From contig NZ_NJDE01000012.1 in assembly GCF_002205895.1 (NCBI RefSeq), forward strand, positions 1 through 64,000: DNA of 64,000 nucleotides. Reading direction: 5' to 3'. Origin of the DNA: Saccharibacillus sp. O23. GTDB lineage: Bacteria > Bacillota > Bacilli > Paenibacillales > Paenibacillaceae. The position numbers and the translations under genes are program-made. The notes below the pieces were generated by a model that saw only the letters and a list, made by a program, of their open reading frames with translations, searched no databases and had not been told where the DNA came from. This document shows positions 52,772 to 61,718 of this stretch, piece after piece (position 1 is the first letter of the stretch; each line of letters begins with the position of its first letter).

Positions 52772-55700
52772 TGTCCAACGGACCCAGCAGCTCCAGCAAA
52801 TCCGTATCGCTCAGCTGCGCGAGTTCTTCTTCGCCCGGACGGATGACCGCGTCGATCAGTTCCGTCTTTTTGCGCTGCAGCTCATGCATCTTCTCATCCA
52901 CGGTTCCTTTGGCTACCAATCGAATGACTTGAACGACGCGCGTCTGCCCCATGCGATGCGCGCGGTCTTCGGCCTGCCGTTCGACGGCGGGATTCCACCA
53001 GAGATCGTACAGAATCACGGTATCCGCGCCGGTCAAGTTCAAGCCTGTCCCGCCCGCTTTGAGCGAGATCAGGAAAATCTCTTTCTCGCCTTCGTTGAAC
53101 CGCTCGCACAATTCGACCCGCTCCCGAACCGGCGTCGCGCCGTCCAGATAGAAGAACGACATCTCCCGGTATCCCAACTCGCGGCCGATCAAGCCCAGCA
53201 TCTCCGTAAATTGGGAGAAGACCAGCACCCGGCGTCCGGCGCGGCGGCATTCTTCCAGCGTCTCGAGCAGCTGCTCGAACTTCGCCGAACGTCCGGCATA
53301 CCCTTCCGCGAACAGCGCGGGATGGCAGCAGATCTGGCGCAGCCGGGTGAGACCGGCCAGAAATTGCAGGCGGCTGCGGCCCAACTCTTCGCTGTTGTCG
53401 AGATGTTTGAGCGTCTCGTAGCGCAGCTTCGCCAGATGGGCGGCATACAGCCGCTTCTGTTCGGGCAGCAGCTCCGAGACGCGAATCGTCTCGATCTTCT
53501 CCGGCAGCTCGCCGAGCACGTCGGATTTGAGCCGGCGCAGCAGGAACGGGCGGGCGCGCTTCGCCACCGTCTCGCGCGACAATTCCGCGAATTCGCGCCG
53601 GTTCGGATACAGCCCCGGCAGCACGGCTTCGAACACGGAACGCAGCTCTTCGAGCGAATTCTCGATCGGCGTGCCGGTCAGCGCGAAGCGGAATCCCGCG
53701 CGCAATTGCTTGACCGCCCGCGCGGTCTGCGTGTCGGGATTCTTGATCGCCTGCGCTTCGTCGAGGATCAGCGTATGCAGATCCAGCTTCTCGTAATGCG
53801 CCAGATCGCGGCGCAGCAGCGGATACGAAACGATCAGGATATCGGTCTGCGCGGCGCCGGCCAATGCGGCCTCCCGATCGGCTTTCGTGCCGTCGGCCAC
53901 GGCGGCGCGAATCTCCGGCGCGAAACGCTTCAATTCGCCGAGCCAATTATAGAGCAGCGAAGCCGGAGCGACCACGAGCGCCGGACGGCCGCTCTCCCGA
54001 ATCTCCGGCAGCACCGACAGCAGGTAAGCGATGCTCTGAATCGTCTTGCCCAATCCCATATCGTCGGCGAGCACCCCGCCGAGCCGGTAATGCGCCAGCG
54101 TCTTGAGCCAACGGTAACCGGTCTGCTGGTAATCGCGCAGAACCCCGGACATCGAGTCCGGAAGCGGAAAATCGAGCAGGTCGGGACTTCGCAGGCTGTC
54201 GATCAGACGGCGCAGTCCGCGATCAAGGCGCACCGGTCCGCCGGCTTCTTCCGCGTATTCGCTGAGCAGATGCAGCCCTTCCGCCGTCGGCAAAGCGAAT
54301 TCCGCCGCTTCCGCTCCCGACAGGAACGGTCGACTGCCGTTCAGAAAGTCGACCAGCGTACGGAACGCCTGCGTCTCCAGCGGCAGCAGCGCGCCGCTGC
54401 GCAGCCGATAATACTTGCGTTTATCTTGAAGCGCGGCCAGCGCGTCCCGAATCTCGGCTTCGGGGATTCCGTCGATCGCGAAGCGGAATTCCAGCCAATT
54501 CGAGCGTTCGTCGAATCGCGCCAGAATCTTCGGCGGCGGATTGACCCGCAGGACCCGCTCTTTGACGGAAGTCGTCGCGTAAACTTTCGCCAGCCGCTCC
54601 AGATGAGGCACGGCTTCATGCAGGAAAGCAAACTCTCTCGACTCGTCCTGCATATAATAGCCGCTGTCCGTTCGAGTAAATCCGGCTTCTTCCATCAGTT
54701 CGAGGATCCGCAGTTCTTTGCCGCCTTCCCGGACAAGGATTCGGCTCTCTCCGCGCCGCTCCCCGCTTCGCTCCAGCGGATTGATTACGATATCGCCGTA
54801 TTGGAACTCCAACCCGGCGAGCAGCCGATCGTGTACCCGATCCAGATAGACGCGCGCTTCGAGCGGAATCCGTACGACTTCGTCCGACAGATTGTCCGCG
54901 AAAAACACGTCTCCGAGCTTCATCAAGCCGGGAACGACACGCTCCGTGAACGGACGGATCTGCTTCGCGGGAATCCGGATCGTCTCCTCCCCGGCTTCAT
55001 TCTCTTCCGCGTCCGCCGACAAAATCCGTTTCAAGTCCGCAAGCCGGCGCGCCTCGGCCTCGCCCAAGCGGTAAAATCGGCCGGCATGCAGCGTCAGGCC
55101 GTAAGCTTCGAGCACAATCGTCTCGCCCATGCCGCGCGCCCGCATGAACAGCGCCCCGTCTTCCGAACGTTCGAATTCGAAACGCAGCGGTATCGGATCT
55201 CGCGATACGGCAACCCCGGAATGACTTCGGCCTCCGCTGCGGATGACCGCTTCCGGCGCGGCTTCCAGCAGCGGCGCCAGATTCTCCCAAGCGTGCGGCG
55301 GCAGCGGCAGCGAAGGCGGATCGCCGATCTCGCCCGTATAGAGCGCGCCCGCCGAAGCGCGCTGCATCTTCTCGCTGCGCCGAATCTCGGACAAACGCAG
55401 CAGTACGGCATCGTCGCGCAGGCCGAAACAATCGACGTCCGGATCGTAACGGAAATGGCGGGAAAGCGAATACGCTTCTCCCCGTTCGAATCGTGCCAGA
55501 AATTCGCGGATATCCGGCACGGCATACGTCCGATCCGGTCCGATCCGCAGTTCGATGCCCAATAATCCTCGCCGCGCCCCTTGCAGGTACGGCGCGATTC
55601 GAAACTCCGCCTTCAATTCGCGCCGCGATTCGAAGATCGATCGCGAACCTCCTAACGCCCTCGGCTGCTGCCGGAACAAATCCATGACCCGCCCGACCAA

Positions 55701-56216
55701 GCGGTCTTCGGGCCGATCGGATTCCTCCTCCCGACGGACGCCGCGGGCAGCACGGTTCGATCTCGCCGGCTTTGCCCGGTCCGCTTCCCGTTCTTCGCCG
55801 TCGATCTCGGGCTGGTATTCGCCGACGAGATCCTCCTTGACCTCGGACCGGGATGCGCGCTCTTCGTCTTCTTCTTGTTCCGCGCCGACTTCCGCGGAAC
55901 CGTTCCCGTTCCTGCGCTGCCGCAGCAGTTCGAGCAGCGCGGCGGCCGTATGTTTGCAGCAGCGCTCGAACGCAAAGTCCGACGAACATTCGCATTCCGC
56001 CGTCACCGCGTCGCCGCTGCCGAAACGAATCGTCAGATACCAAGTCTGCCCGTCGCGGACGAACGCTTCGTAAGCCTGCTCGCCTTCTTCCGGAAGCGCC
56101 CGGACATCCGCCCGGCCCGCGCGAAATAGCGCTTCGCCTTTGCGGTAAGCGCCGTCGCCGCAAAGCGACTTGATCATCCGTTCGTTCCATCCGATTCCAT
56201 CCGAATATGCTTTCAC
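52752..56216 (-). CDS. SNF2-family DNA helicase/ATPase with SWIM zinc finger
   Basis: The 1154-residue protein starts at a GTG behind GGGAGG. The SWIM domain at about 50-100 has CECSSDFAFERCCKH. A charged linker and a bacterial SNF2-associated domain follow. The Swi2/Snf2 ATPase occupies the last 480 residues: Walker A region DDMGLGKTIQSIAYL, Walker B LDEAQAIKNPDT, SGTPIEN-like LTGTPIENSLEEL, then the helicase C part VFSQFTEMLGLIG and DRAHRMGQTRVVQV. Such proteins translocate on double-stranded DNA and are probably involved in repair, transcription or defence; the exact role in bacteria is unclear. It is a single gene. Confidence 0.93.
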   Translation of the reverse strand: MKAYSDGIGWNERMIKSLCGDGAYRKGEALFRAGRADVRALPEEGEQAYEAFVRDGQTWYLTIRFGSGDAVTAECECSSDFAFERCCKHTAAALLELLRQRRNGNGSAEVGAEQEEDEERASRSEVKEDLVGEYQPEIDGEEREADRAKPARSNRAARGVRREEESDRPEDRLVGRVMDLFRQQPRALGGSRSIFESRRELKAEFRIAPYLQGARRGLLGIELRIGPDRTYAVPDIREFLARFERGEAYSLSRHFRYDPDVDCFGLRDDAVLLRLSEIRRSEKMQRASAGALYTGEIGDPPSLPLPPHAWENLAPLLEAAPEAVIRSGGRSHSGVAVSRDPIPLRFEFERSEDGALFMRARGMGETIVLEAYGLTLHAGRFYRLGEAEARRLADLKRILSADAEENEAGEETIRIPAKQIRPFTERVVPGLMKLGDVFFADNLSDEVVRIPLEARVYLDRVHDRLLAGLEFQYGDIVINPLERSGERRGESRILVREGGKELRILELMEEAGFTRTDSGYYMQDESREFAFLHEAVPHLERLAKVYATTSVKERVLRVNPPPKILARFDERSNWLEFRFAIDGIPEAEIRDALAALQDKRKYYRLRSGALLPLETQAFRTLVDFLNGSRPFLSGAEAAEFALPTAEGLHLLSEYAEEAGGPVRLDRGLRRLIDSLRSPDLLDFPLPDSMSGVLRDYQQTGYRWLKTLAHYRLGGVLADDMGLGKTIQSIAYLLSVLPEIRESGRPALVVAPASLLYNWLGELKRFAPEIRAAVADGTKADREAALAGAAQTDILIVSYPLLRRDLAHYEKLDLHTLILDEAQAIKNPDTQTARAVKQLRAGFRFALTGTPIENSLEELRSVFEAVLPGLYPNRREFAELSRETVAKRARPFLLRRLKSDVLGELPEKIETIRVSELLPEQKRLYAAHLAKLRYETLKHLDNSEELGRSRLQFLAGLTRLRQICCHPALFAEGYAGRSAKFEQLLETLEECRRAGRRVLVFSQFTEMLGLIGRELGYREMSFFYLDGATPVRERVELCERFNEGEKEIFLISLKAGGTGLNLTGADTVILYDLWWNPAVERQAEDRAHRMGQTRVVQVIRLVAKGTVDEKMHELQRKKTELIDAVIRPGEEELAQLSDTDLLELLGPLDSKKDDA

Positions 56217-56293
56217 TCTGCGACCTCCCGCACTTGTCGTATGAATCTCAGTGTACCAGAAGCGCCGTCTGTTTGCATCGTGTTCGCATCGCG

Positions 56294-56340
56294 CGAAAAA
56301 GCGGACCGTGCCGGGTTCCCCCGAGCACAGTCCGCTTTCG
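56294..56340 (-). terminator. Terminator of the two-helix membrane protein gene
   Basis: On the minus strand AAAGCGGACTGTGC pairs with GCACGGTCCGCTTT, followed by TTTC, about 15 bases after the stop at 56353. Confidence 0.85.
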
Positions 56341-56352
56341 ATATGTATCGCT

Positions 56353-56928
56353 TCACCACCGGATATCCGGACTGGCTTCTTCGTCGCGCGTCTCCTGCCG
56401 CCGCATCCATTCGTTGAGCGCTTCGGCCATCGCGTACGGCGAATCCGACGGCATGTCCAGCGCCGGATTCACGACTTCCAATACCCGCTGCCACAGCAGA
56501 ATCAACCGTTCTTCGACGTCTTGGTTGAAAGAGCGTTGAATGCCCATCAGGCCGATAAACAGCAAGAGCAGCGCCGCGACCGCCAACATGACCGCTTCGA
56601 GATTCGCCGCGACGCCGCTCAATACGGATTCCCGGATGCCGAGCGCAGGCCAGACGAGATCCAGTCCCGCCGTCCCGAGCAGTCCGAGCAGAACGAACAA
56701 CGACAACCCGCTCAACGCGTAATCCGCTTTACGCAGTTTCGCTTCCGCCCGTTCGAAGCCCACGTCGCCCGCGTAACGTTCCAGATGCACCATCTGCCGT
56801 CTGAAGCAGCTCGGTTCTTTCTCCACGGGCAGCAGATAATAATCGATCAACCTCTGCGCCGCCGACAGATGCGAAACCACGCGTCTCGACTCGCCCGGTC
56901 CCAATATCGCTTGCTTCATCAGACTCAT
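56353..56928 (-). CDS. Membrane protein of unknown function (two helices)
   Basis: The ATG at 56928 behind AGGAGGAGA gives 191 residues. A soluble N-terminal part (LSAAQRLIDYYLLPVEKEPSC; EAKLRKADYALSG) is followed by two membrane segments (GLSLFVLLGLLGTAGLDLVW and NLEAVMLAVAALLLLFIGLM) and a cytoplasmic helical tail with Trp residues (ILLWQRVLEVVNPALD, NEWMRRQ). No family is recognised. It has its own terminator. It lies upstream of the SNF2 gene on the same strand, but the terminator separates them. Confidence 0.78.
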   Translation of the reverse strand: MSLMKQAILGPGESRRVVSHLSAAQRLIDYYLLPVEKEPSCFRRQMVHLERYAGDVGFERAEAKLRKADYALSGLSLFVLLGLLGTAGLDLVWPALGIRESVLSGVAANLEAVMLAVAALLLLFIGLMGIQRSFNQDVEERLILLWQRVLEVVNPALDMPSDSPYAMAEALNEWMRRQETRDEEASPDIRW

Positions 56929-57204
56929 GCGTCTCTCCTCCTGTCGATCGTCGTCCGTTTTCGATAGCTTTCTCAGTTGTTTCCAGTATAGGAGATCCGT
57001 CGTCAATGAAAAAGCCCCTATCGTCCGAAAGCCTCTGGTCCCAAGTTAGCCGCCTTCTTTTTTGCCTAAAGGCCTTATGCCCGGGTTTTTTATCCTTTTT
57101 CCTTCGAAAATCCCGGTTAGCCAGCCAGATCGACCCGAGATCCATTCCAATCTAAGTTCGAACCCTTCTAATCGGCCTTTCCGGTCCTATGAAAACTTTA
57201 AATT

Positions 57205-57250
57205 CGCATAAAAAAGAAGCAGACCTTAGGCCTGCTTCTTGCTTTTGATC
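57205..57250. terminator. Bidirectional terminator in the 57.0-57.4 kb gap
   Basis: AAGAAGCAGACC pairs with GCCTGCTTCTT around TTAG, with A/T runs on both sides. It can end htpG transcription on the minus strand. Confidence 0.75.
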
Positions 57251-57280
57251 TTTTATCTTTTATCTTCCCAAAACCTAGAA

Positions 57281-57420
57281 AAAGGCTATGGGCGAAGGGG
57301 ATGTGCGTGGAGGAACGAAGTGTTCGCCTTTGAGATCGGGAAGCCGCCTACCTACAGTTCAATCCAGCTTCCCGATCGAAACAGCGACCGAAACGCACAT
57401 CCCCGCAGCCTTCCCGCCTT
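57281..57420. repeat. Long nested inverted element downstream of htpG
   Basis: GGGGATGTGCGT (57297-57308) pairs with ACGCACATCCCC (57393-57404), and inside it GATCGGGAAGC (57334-57344) pairs with GCTTCCCGATC (57367-57377). GGCT and AGCC extend the outer arm. It codes for no protein. The rest of the 57007-57430 gap holds only a terminator. It may be a dispersed palindromic repeat or a structured RNA; a second copy is not visible in this window. Confidence 0.6.
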
Positions 57421-57430
57421 TTTCCTCCCC

Positions 57431-59311
57431 TTACACCATCACCTTACACATCATATTCGTAAACTCTACCGGATCTTCGATCGGCAGCCCTTCGATCAGC
57501 AGCGCTTGATTATAGAGCAGATCCGTATACAGATCCAGCTTCTCTTTGTCGCCTTCGAACGAAGATTTCAGCGAAGCGAACACGTCGTGATGCACGTTCA
57601 CTTCCAGCACTTTCTGCGCTTTGACGTTCGGGTTGTCCGGCATCATGCTGAGGATTTTCTCCATCTCGATCGACACTTCGCCTTCGCTGCTCAAGCAGAC
57701 CGGGTGCGAACGCAGACGTTTCGAAGCGCGCACGCTTGCGACTTTGCCGGCCAGACGTTCTTTCATGTAATCGAACAATTCCTGATCGCCGGCCGCTTCC
57801 GCTTCGTCCTGCTTCTCCTGCTCGTCCGGTTCGATGCCCAGATCGCCCGAAGAAACGGAGCGGAATTCTTTTTCTTTATAGCTCAGCAGCATCTTCACGG
57901 CGAATTCGTCGATATCGTCGATGAAGTACAGAATTTCGTAGCCTTTGTCCGCGACCATTTCCGTCTGCGGCAGCTTCTCGATCCGGGCGTACGTCGCGCC
58001 GGTCGCGTAGTAGATATATTTCTGATCTTCCGGCATGCGCGATACGTATTCGTCGAGCGTGACCAGTTTCTTCTCCGTCGAAGAGTAGAACATGAGCAGA
58101 TCTTGCAGCGCGTCTTTGTGCATGCCGTAGTCGCTGTAGACCCCGTATTTGAGCTGACGGCCGAACGCTTCGAAGAACTTCTCGTATTTCTCGCGGTCGT
58201 CTTTTTGCAGCGACTTGAGTTGGCTTTTGATTTTGTTTTCGATATTTTTCGCGATCAGTTTGAGCTGGCGGTCATGCTGCAGCATCTCGCGGGAGATGTT
58301 GAGCGACAGGCTCTCGGAATCGACCATCCCTTTGACGAAGCTGAAGTAGTCCGGCAGCAGATCCGCGCATTTGTTCATGATCAGCACGCCGTTGGCATAC
58401 AGCTCCAGCCCTTTTTCGTACTCGCGGGAGTAGAAATCGTACGGCGGCGTTTCCGGGATAAACAGGATCGAGCGGTACACGACCGCGCCGTCGGCGTTGA
58501 TATGCACATGCGCGAGCGGTTTATCGAAGCCGTAGTGTTTTTCCGCGTAGAAGTTTTCGTAGTCCGCGTCCGTCAATTCGCTTTTGTTTTTGCGCCAGAT
58601 CGGCACCATGCTGTTGACTTGTTCTTCTTCGATTTTCTCGTCGAACTCGCCTTCCGCGCCTTCTTTGGGCACGCGCACGACGGCATCCATCTTGATCGGG
58701 TAGCGGATAAAGTCGGAATATTTCTTGACGATCGAGCGCAGACGGTATTCTTCGAGGAATTCGTCATAGCTGTCGTCTTCGGTGTTGTTCTTGATATGCA
58801 GCACGATCTCCGTGCCGACTTCGGCTTTCTCCGCCGGCTCGATAATGTAGCCTTCCGCGCCTTCGGATTCCCAGCGGTATGCCAGCTCTTCGCCGAGCGC
58901 GCGACTGGTCACCGTTACGCGATCCGCGACCATGAACGCCGAATAGAACCCGACGCCGAACTGTCCGATGATATCGTGACCGTCTTTGGCTTCGTTTTCT
59001 TTCTTAAAAGCCAGCGAGCCGCTTTTGGCGATGACGCCGAGATTGTTCTCCAACTCTTCGCGGGTCATGCCGATGCCGGTATCGGTCAGCGTCAGCTTGC
59101 GGCCTTCTTTGTCGATCGAAAGTTTGATGTAATAGTCGGCCGGATCGAACGACAATTGATCGTCCGTCAGCGCCCGGTAATAGATTTTGTCGATGGCGTC
59201 GCTCGAGTTCGAGATCAATTCGCGCAGAAAGATTTCTTTTTGCGTGTAAATCGAGTTGATCATCATTTCGAGCAGGCGTTTGGATTCGGCCTGGAACTGC
59301 TTCTTCTCCAT
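57431..59311 (-). CDS. htpG: Molecular chaperone HtpG (Hsp90)
   Basis: The ATG at 59311 behind AGGGAGA gives 626 residues, the normal HtpG length. The N-terminal GHKL ATPase is complete ([46 protein letters not shown]). The middle domain ([37 protein letters not shown]) and C-terminal dimerisation domain follow. It is an ATP-dependent chaperone in the cytoplasm. A perfect CIRCE operator lies directly at its transcription start, so HrcA should repress it; in B. subtilis htpG is not part of the HrcA regulon, so this wiring is notable. Confidence 0.97.
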   Translation of the reverse strand: MEKKQFQAESKRLLEMMINSIYTQKEIFLRELISNSSDAIDKIYYRALTDDQLSFDPADYYIKLSIDKEGRKLTLTDTGIGMTREELENNLGVIAKSGSLAFKKENEAKDGHDIIGQFGVGFYSAFMVADRVTVTSRALGEELAYRWESEGAEGYIIEPAEKAEVGTEIVLHIKNNTEDDSYDEFLEEYRLRSIVKKYSDFIRYPIKMDAVVRVPKEGAEGEFDEKIEEEQVNSMVPIWRKNKSELTDADYENFYAEKHYGFDKPLAHVHINADGAVVYRSILFIPETPPYDFYSREYEKGLELYANGVLIMNKCADLLPDYFSFVKGMVDSESLSLNISREMLQHDRQLKLIAKNIENKIKSQLKSLQKDDREKYEKFFEAFGRQLKYGVYSDYGMHKDALQDLLMFYSSTEKKLVTLDEYVSRMPEDQKYIYYATGATYARIEKLPQTEMVADKGYEILYFIDDIDEFAVKMLLSYKEKEFRSVSSGDLGIEPDEQEKQDEAEAAGDQELFDYMKERLAGKVASVRASKRLRSHPVCLSSEGEVSIEMEKILSMMPDNPNVKAQKVLEVNVHHDVFASLKSSFEGDKEKLDLYTDLLYNQALLIEGLPIEDPVEFTNMMCKVMV

Positions 59312-59382
59312 GCGTGATTCTCCCTCCGATTGGTCAAGACTGATTGGTTGAAACATGAATCGAGTGTGCGCATCTCTCATTG

Positions 59383-59448
59383 TTAGCACTCTATATCGCG
59401 GAGTGCTAATCCAATTTCTTTTATAGCATCGTTCCATTTTCATGTCAA
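59383..59448 (-). promoter_or_regulatory. htpG promoter with CIRCE operator (HrcA)
   Basis: On the minus strand TTGACA (59443-59448), 17 bp, TATAAA (59420-59425) form a strong SigA promoter. At the start point lies TTAGCACTC-N9-GAGTGCTAA (59383-59409), a perfect CIRCE inverted repeat. Confidence 0.96.
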
Positions 59449-59536
59449 GAAACGGCTTTCTTCAAGCAAGCGGCTCTCGGCGGAATCCCGGCAGTTATGA
59501 TAAAATATGATTAGAGGAAAAAGGAGGGAACGCCTT

Positions 59537-59857
59537 ATGCCGGTCGCTTCGACGCTCATCTTCATGCTTGCCATCATATTCGCCGTTCATCTGGCCTTGT
59601 TCGTATCAAGTAAAAACAAAAGCAAGACCGATAAAGGCTTTCAGTTCGTTTATTACAAATTGAGTTACCGAAGAAGAATGCTGCGAGACCTTATTCTGGC
59701 TCCTTTCGCTCTGCTGATCGCATTCTGGAGTCTCTATCAATCCTATCCCGAGCAGCCGGGGACACTGATCGCTTTTGCCGTCTTTTTCGTCGCGCTGTAC
59801 GGCATTTTCTTCGCTTATAACTGGACCATGTGGAAAAAGCACGAAAAGAACGAATAA
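59537..59857 (+). CDS. Small membrane protein of unknown function (three helices)
   Basis: The ATG at 59537 behind AAAGGAGGGAA gives 106 residues; the open frame before it has no ribosome site. Three hydrophobic stretches are visible (STLIFMLAIIFAVHLALFV, LILAPFALLIAFWSLY, TLIAFAVFFVALYGIFFAY), with a basic loop SYRRRMLRD and a charged tail WKKHEKNE. No family is recognised. It lies 23 bp upstream of the ybaK-type gene on the same strand, so they are probably one operon. Confidence 0.75.
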   Translation: MPVASTLIFMLAIIFAVHLALFVSSKNKSKTDKGFQFVYYKLSYRRRMLRDLILAPFALLIAFWSLYQSYPEQPGTLIAFAVFFVALYGIFFAYNWTMWKKHEKNE

Positions 59858-59880
59858 TCTTTGACTCGGAGGTTAAGATC

Positions 59881-60363
59881 ATGGCAGCACCGAAAATCCA
59901 TAAAACGAACGCGATGCGCAAACTCGAAGAGCTGAGCATCCCTTACGAAACGCTGAGTTACGATAACGAAGACGGTCTGATTCACGGCACGGCCGTCGCG
60001 GAGAAAGTCGGATTGGCCCCGGAAACGGTGTTCAAAACGCTCGTCGCCCACTCGGGTCCGAACGGATTCGTGTTCGCGATTCCGGTGGGAGACGAACTGG
60101 ATCTCAAAAAAGCCGCCCGAGCGGCCGGGGAAAAGAAAATCGAAATGCTTCCGCTCAAAGAATTGCAAAAATGGACCGGATACGTCCGGGGCGGATGCTC
60201 GCCGATCGGCATGAAAAAACATTTCCCGACCTTCATCGACGCAAGCGGCGAGACGCTCGAACATATCGCCGTCAGCGCGGGCAAGATCGGCCTGCAAATG
60301 AAGCTGTCTCCCGAAGGACTGGCCCGCGCCGCGCAGGCTTCGTTCGCCGATCTCACGAAATAA
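59881..60363 (+). CDS. ybaK: Cys-tRNA(Pro)/Cys-tRNA(Cys) deacylase (YbaK/EbsC)
   Basis: The ATG follows CGGAGG and gives 160 residues, the normal YbaK length. Family features include KTNAMRKLEELSIPYE, VFKTLVAHSG with the catalytic Lys, VPVGDELDLKKAARA-like IPVGDELDLKKAARA, and GYVRGGCSPIGMKKHFPTFID. It hydrolyses Cys misacylated onto tRNA-Pro in trans to prolyl-tRNA synthetase. It is cytoplasmic. It follows a small membrane protein gene closely, with no obvious functional tie. Confidence 0.93.
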   Translation: MAAPKIHKTNAMRKLEELSIPYETLSYDNEDGLIHGTAVAEKVGLAPETVFKTLVAHSGPNGFVFAIPVGDELDLKKAARAAGEKKIEMLPLKELQKWTGYVRGGCSPIGMKKHFPTFIDASGETLEHIAVSAGKIGLQMKLSPEGLARAAQASFADLTK

Positions 60364-60502
60364 AGTCCGAATGAAGTGCGGCTTCTGCTCGTGGGCTCTG
60401 CTTACACCTGCTTCCGCAGCAGCCTTGGCCTACCGTCAGCATTCCCTGCGAACCGGTGCAAATTTTGCGGGATCTGAGGCTAAGTTTGCAGACGCGCTCT
60501 AA

Positions 60503-60539
60503 TCAAAAAGGACTTCCGCTCATGCGGAAGTCCTTTTGC
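60503..60539. terminator. Bidirectional terminator between ybaK and the galactanase gene
   Basis: AAAAAGGACTTCCGC, loop TCAT, GCGGAAGTCCTTTT has T-runs on both strands. Confidence 0.92.
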
Positions 60540-60573
60540 TTCATCCGTTCAAGAACCTTTAGTTCATAAAACC

Positions 60574-61635
60574 TTAATTCAAGAAACCTTCCAACGCCTG
60601 CGTCGGTTTGCCGTCCGTGCCCCATGCGCCTTTGTTGTAGCCGCCGTTGTAGCCCGGAGGCGCTTCCGGTTCCCAGTAGAACACGCCTTTGCCCCGGCCG
60701 TTCGAGATGTTGCGAATTTTCTGCTTAATATCGGAGATAAAGCTTTTGGTCGTCGCGGCTTGGTTATACTCCAAACCGATCTCCGACACGATGACGTCTT
60801 TGTTGTATTTCGCGATGACGTTATTGGCGTTCGCGACCGCTTGGGTGACCTTCGTCTGCCAATCGCTCGTGCTCGGATACAGCGACATCGCCACCATATC
60901 GAACGTCGCGCCGTTGGCGATCAGGCCGCCGATATTCCATTCGAACAGCGCCGAATCGTGGCCGCTGGCCAGATGCACGATCGTCTTGGTACTGCTGCTG
61001 ACCGACTTCACGGCGTTGTTGCCCGTGTTCACCAGCCATGCGTAATTCTTCATCCCGCCCTGCGAAGCGCGGCCGTCCGGCCACAGCATGCCGTCGCTCG
61101 TTTCGTTGCCGATCTGCACCCAATCCGGCGTCACGCCTTTGTTTTTCATCGTGTTCATGACGTAGACCGTATGGCTCCATACCGCGTCCATCAATTGGGT
61201 GAAGTTGAAGTTCTGCCAAGCGTAAGGTTTGGTCTGTTGGCCCGGATCGGCCCAAGAGTCGCTGTAATGCAGCGTGAGCATGACGCTCATGCCCAGATTT
61301 TTGGCACGCGCCGCGAGATCGGCCGCTTTTTCCGCGTTCAGGTAGCCGTTTTTGTAATCGCTCATGTTCGGATTGACCCAGACGCGAATGCGCACGGAAT
61401 TGATCTGATAATCGTCTCGAAGAATTTGCAGAACGTCTTTTTGTTTGCCGTTCTTGTCTTTCCACGTCTGACCTTGCGCTTCCAGACCGGCGACCCAACT
61501 GATGTCCGCGCCTTTGGCAAACGCGGGCGCGGCGGCCGAAGCGGTGTTCGGCGCGGCCGCGCCCCACGTGCAGAGCAGCAAAGCGGCGCAGAGCAGTATC
61601 AGCATCGCGCGTTTCGTCGATTTTCTTTTTTCCAT
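60574..61635 (-). CDS. ganB: Secreted arabinogalactan endo-beta-1,4-galactanase (GH53)
   Basis: The ATG at 61635, 6 bp after GGGAGG, gives 353 residues with a signal peptide (AMLILLCAALLLCTWGAAAP, cut near ASAAA). The GH53 barrel is complete: KGADISWVAGLEAQG at the start, VRIRVWVNP, MLTLHYSDSWADPGQQ, the acid/base Glu in WVQIGNETSDGM (about residue 180) and the nucleophile Glu in VIVSEIGLEY. It cuts beta-1,4-galactan side chains of pectin outside the cell. It follows a second, cytoplasmic GH53 and a sugar-binding lipoprotein-type gene on the same strand, a galactan-uptake cluster. Confidence 0.93.
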   Translation of the reverse strand: MEKRKSTKRAMLILLCAALLLCTWGAAAPNTASAAAPAFAKGADISWVAGLEAQGQTWKDKNGKQKDVLQILRDDYQINSVRIRVWVNPNMSDYKNGYLNAEKAADLAARAKNLGMSVMLTLHYSDSWADPGQQTKPYAWQNFNFTQLMDAVWSHTVYVMNTMKNKGVTPDWVQIGNETSDGMLWPDGRASQGGMKNYAWLVNTGNNAVKSVSSSTKTIVHLASGHDSALFEWNIGGLIANGATFDMVAMSLYPSTSDWQTKVTQAVANANNVIAKYNKDVIVSEIGLEYNQAATTKSFISDIKQKIRNISNGRGKGVFYWEPEAPPGYNGGYNKGAWGTDGKPTQALEGFLN

Positions 61636-61718
61636 CGTCATCCTCCCGATTTCCGCAAGCTCGTCCGGCAGCGTTGTTCGCGCGATCCCGCGATACGTTT
61701 CCGGACGGCGATTCGCTC

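Noticed and set aside
52884-55565. Long plus-strand open frame opposite the SNF2 helicase
   Set aside because: Arg/Gln-rich translation without domains; shadow of the helicase gene.
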